From Zarea fungicola (lineage: Eukaryota; Ascomycota; Sordariomycetes; Hypocreales; Cordycipitaceae): DNA of 64,000 nt. Of this stretch, positions 54,901 through 64,000 are shown in pieces; the stretch's first letter is position 1, and every line of letters begins with the position of its first letter. The stretch is from assembly GCA_900169235.1 (NCBI GenBank), contig FWCC01000327.1, positions 62,001 to 126,000 on the forward strand, read 5' to 3'. The translations under genes and the position numbers were made by a program. The notes beneath the pieces were generated by a model that saw only the letters and a list, made by a program, of their open reading frames with translations, ran no database searches and was not told the origin of the DNA.

Positions 54901-57039
54901 GCAGACCAAGGAGACCCATAGAAAGGTTCCCTCGGAATTTTCAATGAGGTGGTTTTTGATGCGGGCGGCGACGTCTTCATTGAGTCCCCTATTACTCTGG
55001 AGTTTACCGACTGCATTATCGATGTAGGCTCCTATAGACTTCAATATTTCATTTTGTTTCTCTTCAAGCTGAAATTCGACGCGTCTTGACACAACACCAC
55101 TGCATTGGGGGGCAGAGAGAGAGTCATTGACTAGACCATTGAAGCCGGAAGCCGGCCAAACCAGGTCTTTGCGACTGGTGACAAGCCATTTTGCATTTGA
55201 GGAAGACGGGGAGCCCAGAATGAGCTCAAGAAGCTTATCCTGTTCTTCATCGCACTCATCTAAAGCATCAACAATGAAGTAGGTGTTGTGGGTCTGCAAA
55301 TCACCCTAAGACTTTTGTGAAGAGATTGGAGAGAGCCTCCCATGCATTAGCACCCTCAAATGGCCTTGTTCCTGATCCATCGTTGCAGCTGTTATGTATG
55401 TGGGAAACAAGGGCGTGCTGTTGCTTGACGAGCATCCAGAGGAGCCCACGCAAAACTGCGGTGCCCTTGTTTAGCTTATCGTTGGTGGCTTGACAGAAGA
55501 AGTAACAAACATTGAAGCTTTGCAATTGCTTGCCAGTCGCTTTTGTCAGCTCATCGACAATACCACACACGAGCATTGTCTTGCCCTTGCCGGGATCTCC
55601 GCTTATCCAGAACACACCTGCGTCTTCCCCTTCTCTCCACTGCCTGAAATCATCGTCTTCAAGAATCCAAGAGTACGATTCTGGGAGCGGACTCCCCTTA
55701 GATCTTTCTAGACATTTTTTCTCCAAAACCTGGTTAGTAGCCCCCAGAGCCTCGAAACAAAGTTGATCTTCTTTATTCGAAATGTGTTGTTCCATCCGCT
55801 GCGTAAAGTCAACCAAGCTATTGATCTTGTCAAAGATGTCATCGAGATTTTTGCGTATATTTCTTGCTTCCTCCCCAAGCGAATGAAGCTCTTGCTTGCT
55901 CTCAATGGAGATATGTAGACTGAGCTTTTTCTGTATCTCTGCTTCTGATTCCCGAATCTTATTCAGCTTGCCCTTCCAGTCTCGAAAAAGAATGGATCCC
56001 TCGATAAATCTTTTGAATCTGCTGCTGAAAAAGTGTAAAATACTTCTTATTTCAAACTCGATAAACATTTGGTAAAGATTAATCATCTCCTCCCTGAGAT
56101 GGTCCTTGGCTTCGTCCGACAGGCGGCTATCATAGCTCGCAGTCACATCAAGGACTACTGCTTCCATCTTAATATAGTAGTGTGTCTGTGTCGTAACGTA
56201 GTCAAATCCTTGTCGCTGATCAGATTCGGCAGTGGCCGGATTAAAAAAGAGAGGGAGAACCAGTGAGACACCAGCCATAACCACGGCGGTGTTAGGGAGA
56301 TCCTTGACGGCCTGTTTGATAATATTCTGAATCGGCTCAACGATCCCTGCAGTCTTTGCCATGATGCTAGTCACACTAGGTTCATGCCCCCAAAGTCTCA
56401 TACAAAGTTCCTTATCTTTCATTTGTTGAAGACCGAGGTCAGCGATGGTTTGAACGAGCTGTCGCTGCTCGTCCGTGTCAGACTGGAGAGCAGGGTTCAT
56501 CATCTCATTAGTGCTGCTACTGTCTGTTACAGCAGACGAGTCTTTATAGGTATGTAAGTTTAAGAATGAAGATGAAAGAAATTGGACTTTAACTCACTTT
56601 CCCTGTAAACCCTTTCTAAAATATCGGCATATGCCGTCATAATGCGATCAGGGTTTTGCTTCACAATCTTATTGTAGGCTTGGTTCCAGAGCGAACCATC
56701 ATTCTTTGACGGAATTGCTGCAGTGCCACCGCTAATGCGATTTTCAACAGACGCGGGCTCAGGAACAGCACCTGGTGTCACCATATTTGGGCTAGTTAAA
56801 TTCTAGATCGTAGGGACTGATTCATCATTACGGTTCGAGGCTCTCGAGGAAGCTCCACTACGTCGAAACGCGTCCCAACGATTGGCCACACTCTTCCGGA
56901 ATGAACTCTTTTCTTTTGCGGACATTTTGCGCGGAATGGTATGTATTGGCCGGGCTGTGGAGTGTTTCGAGGACGAGGAGTAAAGAAAAGAAGATCGTTT
57001 GTGTGAGACGGCACTGGTGCGATGATGACGCTGCCTCAC
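51916..57039 (-). pseudogene. NWD-NACHT-WD40 NOD-like receptor, broken
   Basis: Minus-strand gene with introns at 56542-56597 (56 nt) and 54145-54195 (51 nt). Order: an N-terminal NWD segment (SLWNQAYNKIVKQNPDRI), a helical signalling region, a NACHT domain with P-loop SGDPGKGKTML and Walker B VDALDECDEEQ, a helical arm, and about 14 WD40 blades. Three breaks are seen. A 1-nt surplus (GGG for GG) near 55304 shifts the frame just before Walker B. A 6-nt insertion at about 53684-53689 puts TAG inside the second blade, where NIWD is expected. A TAG at 56803 separates 78 in-phase upstream codons from the ATG at 56784. If intact it would be about 1,590 residues. Such proteins are allorecognition/immune receptors (HNWD, HET-E type). 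Sequencing error cannot be excluded for the frameshift. Confidence 0.85.
52232..52297 (-). repeat. 33-bp in-frame tandem duplication inside a WD40 blade
   Basis: Two copies starting at 52232 and 52265 differ at one base and encode KIWDTSTRNCV then KIWDISTRNCV. The extra 11 residues lengthen one blade. Confidence 0.85.
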
Positions 57040-58029
57040 GGCGGAAAGCTTGGTCGCGTAATACAGCCCTCTAGCATAGATAAATAAGATAAATAAACCG
57101 ATAGAGGTTCCTGGATGCTCTTGATGCCTAAATTTTACTACTCGTGCGGGGTTTGGGCCGTTTCCAATAGGTTACACGACAGCGTGGCGTTTTTATGCAT
57201 CTCTTACTGGCTTTGAACACATGATCATTTCTACAGAGCCAGCAGGCGGTTAATAATAAACAGGAACCTCGGTCCAATAGCTAATTAATAGTTTAACATA
57301 TTTTTTTTACAACACTTAAACTTTTTCCAGGCCTCGAAACTTTATTTATTCTACAAATATAGGCTAATGGACCTGTTCAAAGTTGAGACAAGGTACCAGG
57401 CTACCTCGGCCGTCTAACTGTCACCGACGACACGTCGGGTCGAACAGTAACTTTTGGAATCACAATGTTTTCAATTATTCAAGTGATACCAAAGCGCTAA
57501 ATGTGCGTGCGTATCACTTCGTGTATTGATTATTGTGTAGAATAGCCAGCTGGCTAGGCTTTTGCTCACAGCCGCTTTTACTTGTAATAATGCTTACATA
57601 AAGGCAGAATGAGCTAACTAAAGGCCAAAATTTTCTGCTAAATTGAGCTGGGAGGCGCTGGAAGCCACACTCTGCATTTGTGACTGCCTTGGTGTTCGTA
57701 ACTACTGAAACAGAACAACGAAACCACCGACATAATTGTAATAAAGTAGAACGGTATTATGAATTTCTTCTCATCGTTTCATAAAATATCTGTTTAGTTG
57801 TATTTCGATGAAAAGTACCCCGCTAGGGCAGGCGTCTATGTTTTGTTCCAATACCCGCGCGAATCCTTGCCAGCGTGGTCCAGATTCTACAGAAATGCTA
57901 CCAAGATCCTGTTCGGCACACATGCGATATTATCGAGACAGCTGTCTTGTACTTTTTGAGTTGTTGGCTTTATGATCATGACATAAAAAAATGCATTTCA
58001 GTGCCAATGAATAACGGCAGGCACGAGCG
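57040..58029. other. Intergenic, AT-rich in places, no gene recognised
   Basis: 5' flank of the NLR and 3' flank of the kinase-ankyrin gene. A plus-strand frame at 57875-58180 overlaps the real gene and is featureless. Confidence 0.45.
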
Positions 58030-61000
58030 TTATAATAGCTTCAGCTTCGCCTCTAATCCGCGCTCGGATCTTTCTTGCTCCATCACCCTTAGCTTCTCCA
58101 AGACCCAGGGCATCTCGCGGTATGCAGGGTCAGTCTCGTGCCAGGAAGGCCACTCAAAAAGGATAGTCTCCGCCTGGTAGCCCAACAACAGCGACAAAAT
58201 CTCAGCTGTATTCCCATTTATGAACGTGAGGGCGCGCCTGACTGCCAGCATATCCCCGACGTCTATCCAACGAAAAGCAGTACAGTCCTCAGGGTAGCAA
58301 TATCGGTTATATGCTATGTCCAACGGAGTCTGTCCTTGCTTGTCAGCGGTATCAACGGAAGCTCCCGCTTCAAGAAGTGTGCGGACGACCTTGTAGTTCC
58401 CGATCAAGGTGGCCATGCTCAGCGGCGAGGCCCAAGTGCTCGACTGGCAAAGGTTGAGCTGATCAGGCTGGTTGTATTTTTGCAAAAGCGTAAACACAAT
58501 CAGTTTTGTGGTCTCGGCCTCCTCTGGATCTTCGTTCGAAACGTGAATCGCGCAATGAAAGGCAGAGAACTCCTCATCAGGATCGTGGTGGCGGAGTACG
58601 ATGAATCCATCGCTTCCTCGGTCAGGAAGGCTGAGAAGGAAACGGATACGCTTCTCTGAGCCTCTAGTGTGATTCCTGAGCAAAAGGCCAAGAGTTGTAT
58701 AAGACTCCCGCCCTTTACCCGGATGGAATTCATCTCTGTCAAAGCCTTGGTCATACAGCCACCGTGCAGTCTTGAGGTTGCCATTCTGCACGGCCACCAT
58801 GAACGCCTCTCTTGGACGTGTCCCCGTCTCCGTCAACGAAGCTCCCGCCTCAACTAGCATTTGGATGTAGAACAAATCATCGGTTTCCTCACACGCTCGT
58901 AGTACTGCATCACAGCCAGCCGTGTCGATCGCGCGAACATTCACACCGTGTTTAAGCAGCAGTTCAAACTGGCCACGATTCTGGTGAGTGATTGCAAGTA
59001 GGAGCGCTGTGCCGCCGGACGTGGCCGTACCCCAGATACTTTCTAGATGGTCTCCAAAGCCAAATTCAAGACCGGATCGCAGGACGTCAGGATTGCAGTC
59101 ATGGTAAGCGACGGCAAAAGTCGCGCTCATTGTATGATTCGGCATCACCATCATAACAGCGTCTGTGGACGCACCATGATAGACAAGGAGCTCAATCACT
59201 CGTCTAGTCTCGGCCTCCCATGACAACCCATTGCGCATGAGGCACTTCCATCGTCTGTCGCCAGTTACCACCCAGAATAGTGGTTGAACAAAGACTTGCG
59301 AGCCTCCCTGAAGCTTTACCCAGGAAGCGAATGAGGCCCTGACTGCTTCGTAACCGAGAAACAGTTCAACTGCTGGCGCATAACTGAGGCAACATGCGTA
59401 CACGAACGCCGATTTTCCGTAGTTCAATCGATACAGCGGGTCAGCCCCATTGTCTAGGAGTATGCGAAGTGTCGTCACACTTTGGGCATCAATCGCCCAG
59501 TGGAGGGGGGTTCCTTGGACAGGGTGGTTCGAAAAACAATTGAACCAAGCTGGTTTGCCGTAACTGTTGTCGTCCCATGCATTCACATCATTTCCAGCTC
59601 CTTTTAGTAATTCAAGTGTTTGCGTCTGCTCCTGCTCCGGAAATCGGTGGAGCCAGTGTAGAGGCGTTGTCCGCTGCCATGCATCGCCATTCAGGGTCGC
59701 GCCTTGAGAGAGAAGCATCTTGATCATCCGGAAATTGCCATGGCGGCTTGCAAGAAGCATAGGCGTCTCTCCGTCCACGACGTTATCTTTCAAGGCTGAA
59801 TCGTTCTTGAGAACCATCTGGGCCAGCTCCAGTTCTTCGTTGATAATGGCATAGCGCAGAAACTGGTCTTGCCAGCCCCTCGAGTAACAAAAGCTGACTG
59901 GGTTATCCTGAAAATTATACCTGTAGGTGTGGTCAAGCCCCTGGCTTTCATGGAATTTGAAGGATTCTTTCAGCCGCGCATGGGCCCGTGCTCGTATAGC
60001 CTCTCCTGACGTGCCGGAAAATGCATGCACGGGTCTAGAGATGCCCGCCTCAATGATATTTTTGAGCCAAATCTCTCTCAGCATAGGGTTAAAGGTGGTG
60101 GTATCCGAGGCTGGGTATAGATCCACGAGTAGTTGCTGTGCAAGGGTATTTCCAAGATGCGCACTCTGGTGTAGCATGTCTAGTCCCCTCTGTAAGTCGT
60201 ACCTGGAATCTACATCATCAATGGTAAGGCAAGCAAGATTGAGAAGAGCCCAGCTCTTTCGTTCAGGATCTGACGGCTGTGTTGAATACGCTAGAGTTTC
60301 CAGGTCCAGAGCAATCTTTTCCTTTACCATGGCGGGTATCCGCCTGAGAGAGGCGCCAAGGCGATGCAGCTAAAGCAAGAGCAGTTTGTCAGCTTCATCT
60401 TAGACAGTCTTGAAAGCAACTCACGTCGGGAGTAGTATTTTTTGAGAATTGGAGCGGTAAAAAATCTGGCTTCGCCCTGTGAAGATTAGAAAATGGCTAG
60501 ATGGATGGAATGCACAAGACAAGGCGATACCTACGACTCTGAAGGTGCTTGGGTAGCGCCAATTCGCAGTATCGATGCGAAATCCGAGAGTAAAGAACCA
60601 AATGAGTCCATATTTGGTACGAGACCACATAATGCCCTTGTAGCTGTCGTGGTAGAAACGCAGAATGTCTGAAAATCCTTCCAGTCGCTGTGAGATTTGC
60701 ACCAGTATTCCACTTCATGCCGAGCTCTCATATCCAAAAGTTGACGAGTTGCCGCGTTTGGCATTTCATCTGGAGAGAGACCGGCTAGAAGTGATCTCAA
60801 TGCGAGATTTTGTATGTTTTGAAATTGGTTCCTTGTAAGACAATAAAACGATTCGGATAACGGCGGAGACTCTAGGGAATCGCTATGCGTCACAGAGGTG
60901 TCGGCATAACGCAGTATTGACAGGATATCCGCCATGCTATTAAAACGCTTTTTTGGTACCGTATGAAGGCAGAAGAATAGTATTCTGCAAATAAGCAGTG

Positions 61001-61967
61001 CTGGACACTCATCATGCTCCAGTTTATGGAGGAAGTCGGTAAGGACGACGCCTGCAAGCAATCCCGCTTGCTTGAGTCTCTGCACTTCAGCATCGCGGGT
61101 ATCCTCTGGGAGAGACTCATGGTAGGATAATCCGTTCCTAAACACAGTATGAACAAGTAGCCCGTAGGAAAATATATCCAGTTGTCGTTGATAGCGCAGG
61201 TCAATTGTACTGTTTGCCTCTGGGGCTGCGAAATACTTGGTGTAGCCAATGAGACGGTCATCGTTCTCGGCCAGTGCGAAACCAAAGTCTGTGAGCTTGA
61301 CAATGAACCGTCGACTCGGATGTTTGAACAAGAGAAGGTTGGATGGCTTAACATCACCGTGTATGATTCCGCAGGAGTGGAGCACTTCGATCCCTTTTGC
61401 GGTGTCTCCCACAATGTCAAGCTTGTCTGCATATGAAGTTCCGTATCCGGCTTGCTGGTAGTCTTTGACACTTCCGAGCTCTGCAAACTCTAGAACAAGG
61501 GCTGGAATGATATTCGGTTTATCCATATCTCCGGCGTCGTGGAAAATCACTCCGAGAAGATCAATTATGTTCTCGTGCTTTTGGAACGGCATATGTCGGA
61601 GTACCTGTAGCTCTGTCGCCAGCTCTGAATAAATATCTTCGACTGGCACACTGTCGATTTCCACACGCGGATGTTTAACGGCAACAAATTCTCTACCTTT
61701 GAAACAATTGTCATCCAAGCCCGTAGGAAAAGTCGAGAACCGTACCTTGCGAACCTCGAACGATACGCCGCCCATGGTCACATCTGCCCATTTGAAGGAT
61801 CTGGTAGTGAGAACTGGCAGAAATTTAAGATGCTGCCATCTCTCATCTTCCAGCAAGATCGCAAGAAATGCAATAAAGTCTGGACAGCGTGATTTGGCGG
61901 GATGGCAGGCTAAGTCTTGGACCAGGCCATGAGGCGTCGTCAGTGGACGGCCGAAGAAGGAAGACAT
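58030..61967 (-). CDS. Protein kinase with C-terminal ankyrin repeats
   Basis: Three exons (61967-60535, 60476-60425, 60369-58030; introns 58 and 55 nt with CTAAT/CTGAC branches) give 1,274 residues in one frame. Taken alone, the two large open frames look like separate genes. Kinase domain at about 65-360: K98 in FVAVKHP, catalytic H203-G204-D205 with K207 and N210 (HGDVKPSNLLL), D227-F-G, APE at 248-250, and DIFSYG. All catalytic residues are present, but the Arg of HRD is Gly (non-RD type). After a linker, the last 600-700 residues hold an array of ankyrin repeats (GETPMLLASRHGNFRMIKML, GTPLHWAIDAQSVTTLRILL, and others), in the middle interrupted by non-repeat stretches. Likely a cytosolic signalling kinase. 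It is head to head with the HeLo pseudokinase. Confidence 0.9.
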
Positions 61968-62320
61968 TGTTTATTGTATAGACTGCCCAAGCCAGCTTGT
62001 ATACTGCAGATGCTCCTGATGTTTGATATGGCCTCCGAAGTTGAGATTGTAAACATACTATTGATGCGGAGCTGATTTGGTTTGATTGGCCAGCTGCATG
62101 GAGTAACCCCTCAATTGATGATCAACGGGCCGCATGTTTCAAGATTGTGGCGTAAAGACTATTTACGCATGTGACAAGATATTGCCTACGCCAATTGGAG
62201 TTAAGTGCTTAAAGCTGAAAAAATTGGCGCGGTATGGCATTGCTGCTCGCTGCCCAATTGTCAGGGTCTGCACGTTGTCAAGCTGCACAATAAATTCCGG
62301 TAATCATTCATCTGTAAAAC
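61968..62320. promoter_or_regulatory. Shared divergent promoter, kinase-ankyrin and HeLo genes
   Basis: Only 353 bp separate the two start codons, so both genes must share upstream DNA. No strong TATA box is seen in either direction. Confidence 0.6.
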
Positions 62321-63895
62321 ATGGCCGACGAACTCTCCCTGGTCGGATTCCGTATCGGTGCAGCAGGCATCGGGTTGGGGGTATTCAGCACCACACTCGA
62401 CCTCCTTCACACTTGCAAGCGGGGCTACGATGCATGGAGAGGCTTGGAAGGGCTCGATCGAGATCTCAGCATGCTCAGAGCGCAATTAGTTTTACAACAA
62501 GATCTTCTAGAGCAATGGCAACGAGACTGGTACGGATTCGCAGTAACGGATAGTGTCTCTGTCACAAAGCTTCGGCTGCTCAAAGAGCACAACGAAACCG
62601 TGGAACTTGTCCTCGGGTCTGTTCAGAGTCACATTGATGGCATGGTATCTCTCAGAGATTTTGCGCAGTCCGGTCGAACACCGAGCGGAATTGAGAAGGC
62701 GAAATGGATTTTGAGCGAGCTGGACACGAGCAGAAAATCATTGAGTGAGATCACATCACTGCTAGAAGGTCTCTATCGATTGCTTCCACCGCGAAGCCCG
62801 AACCCTGCGGCCGCTCAGGCCATCATTTCTCTCAACGACCGTGAAGAGGGATTGGGCGAAATTGAGACTGTCCTCCGGTCAACATCAAGTCAAGCCGTAA
62901 TTTACAGGACACTGGATTTACGTCGAGCCGAGAAATCCTTACAGGAGGAGCTTGAACGACGTGTTTCTGAGATGAACAACGGCCCGTCGGCGCTCGAGTT
63001 GGTGATTACGCCCGCGAGATGTCAAGTGGGTGAGGAGGACAAAATTTCTGCGGGCTTCCGTCGCTTCGGCAGGTTAGATGGGCGGCCTGCAATAATAGAG
63101 TGGAAGAGGTACGACAGGAGATGGCAAGGCGTTGAACGAACTAAGCTGGATGGCCGCATTAAGAATCTGGCGCAGCTTCTGCACAATGAAAGCAAACCGG
63201 AGGAGCTCAGAGTTCTCCGATGCGACGGCTATTTTGACAACCCTACAGACAGTCGGTACGGCTTCGTCTTCACGCTGCCCCAACCATCGGACGGGTATCC
63301 AACCTCGCTCAGGGAAGTGATTGGGGACAAGAGCTATGATCACCTACCCACGCTTGAGGAACGCTACCAAATCGCATACTCTCTTGGGCTGTCTGTTGCT
63401 ATCCTGCACACCACCGGCTGGCTCCACAAGAGCATCCGTAGCCACAACGTGCTCCTGTTAAAGCAAAACCAGCGCCCGGTCTGGTGTCGGCCCTATCTAG
63501 TCGGCTTCGACTACTCGAGGCCTGAAGGGCGGGACGAGTCGTCAGAGAAACCTGAACAAAGCAGGCGCTTTGACATATACCGCCATCCACTGAGTCAAGG
63601 CACGCCAAATGAGCGGTACAGGAAGGAATTTGACTACTACAGCTTTGGTGTTATCCTTGTTGAGATTGCCGGGTGGAGGCCAATATGGGATATGTGGGCA
63701 GATGGAACGCCACCAGAGACCTTTAGAGCACAGTTAATTGCGACGGTAGAGCAGAAGGTGCCGCATCGGATGGGTCGAGACTATGCGGATGCAACGTTGA
63801 AGTGTTTGAGCGGAGATCTGGCCAGACGAGATTCCTCGGAGCTCAAGGCGTTCTTCATCGAAGTAGTTGAGGTGCTCGGGAGGCTGATTACCTGA
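62321..63895 (+). CDS. HeLo-domain pseudokinase
   Basis: Intronless, 524 residues. Residues 1 to about 220 are a HeLo (prion-inhibition) helical domain: FRIGAAGIGLGVFSTTLDLL, then YDAWRGLEGLDRDLSMLRAQ and LLEQWQRDW. From about 230 a kinase-like fold follows. The beta-3 Lys is kept (K262 in IIEWKRY). The catalytic loop HRDLKPEN reads H369-K-S-I-R-S-H-N, losing the Asp. The DFG position reads G395-F-D, so it should be inactive. HYYSFGV-type helix F is present (EFDYYSFGVILVEI). HeLo domains of HET-S and HELLP insert in membranes to kill the cell, and animal MLKL has the same layout: a four-helix bundle followed by a pseudokinase. A cell-death or allorecognition role is inferred, not shown. Confidence 0.88.
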   Translation: MADELSLVGFRIGAAGIGLGVFSTTLDLLHTCKRGYDAWRGLEGLDRDLSMLRAQLVLQQDLLEQWQRDWYGFAVTDSVSVTKLRLLKEHNETVELVLGSVQSHIDGMVSLRDFAQSGRTPSGIEKAKWILSELDTSRKSLSEITSLLEGLYRLLPPRSPNPAAAQAIISLNDREEGLGEIETVLRSTSSQAVIYRTLDLRRAEKSLQEELERRVSEMNNGPSALELVITPARCQVGEEDKISAGFRRFGRLDGRPAIIEWKRYDRRWQGVERTKLDGRIKNLAQLLHNESKPEELRVLRCDGYFDNPTDSRYGFVFTLPQPSDGYPTSLREVIGDKSYDHLPTLEERYQIAYSLGLSVAILHTTGWLHKSIRSHNVLLLKQNQRPVWCRPYLVGFDYSRPEGRDESSEKPEQSRRFDIYRHPLSQGTPNERYRKEFDYYSFGVILVEIAGWRPIWDMWADGTPPETFRAQLIATVEQKVPHRMGRDYADATLKCLSGDLARRDSSELKAFFIEVVEVLGRLIT

Positions 63896-64000
63896 AGCTT
63901 TAGATCAAGATTAGTACTTGTGACATTATGCCCAAGTTATTGTTCCCAGCAGTTTCAGAACATCGTGGCCCTGGTGATGCGTTTTTGCTTCTCAACAGAG
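63896..64000. other. 3' flank to window edge
   Basis: No feature recognised in the last 105 bp. Confidence 0.5.

Noticed and set aside
55297..55310. Intron (GTGATTTGCAG) at the NLR frameshift
   Set aside because: Only 11 nt long. A one-base change restores the conserved reading instead.

Overview
The window is nuclear DNA of a filamentous ascomycete (Pezizomycotina; my guess is Sordariomycetes, possibly Hypocreales). The evidence is short introns of 48-103 nt with GT..AG ends and CTAAC/CTGAC branch sites, fungal-only families (Zn(II)2Cys6 regulator, HeLo domain, NWD-NACHT-WD40, GT32), and transposon relics whose stops mostly look like C-to-T decay. Most genes are spliced and were reassembled here from separate open frames. 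No tRNA, rRNA or CRISPR is present.

Layout. 1-5 kb: a decayed hAT transposase and a small secreted protein. 6-10.4 kb: a glutathione S-transferase, a GMC oxidoreductase and a GNAT acetyltransferase, all on the plus strand. 10.7-16.3 kb: two inverted copies of a 220-bp TIR element (MITE) bracketing a 1,238-residue protein with a long pentapeptide repeat. 16.3-23.6 kb: a repeat-rich stretch of decayed blocks, LTR-like fragments and one GT32 glycosyltransferase. 23.6-29.1 kb: a secreted CAP protein, a DJ-1/PfpI protein, a LINE RNase H relic and a small four-helix membrane protein.

29.9-34.8 kb holds a phytanoyl-CoA-type dioxygenase, a second GMC oxidoreductase and an MDR reductase. This resembles a small tailoring cassette, but no backbone synthase is visible. 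36-43 kb carries secreted proteins: a 410-residue unknown and a head-to-head pair of Cys-rich paralogues. 44-50 kb looks like core genome: an SLC6/SNF transporter, mitochondrial ISA1 and a Zn2Cys6 regulator.

The most interesting region is 51.9-63.9 kb. It contains an NWD-NACHT-WD40 receptor gene broken by a frameshift and in-frame stops. Next comes a 1,274-residue protein with an N-terminal kinase and C-terminal ankyrin repeats, made from two large open frames joined by two introns. It is divergently transcribed, across 353 bp, from a HeLo-domain pseudokinase. Kinase-ankyrin plus membrane-killer-pseudokinase resembles in architecture the animal RIPK4/ANKK1 and MLKL proteins, and may be a fungal allorecognition or cell-death module. 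That functional reading is inference.
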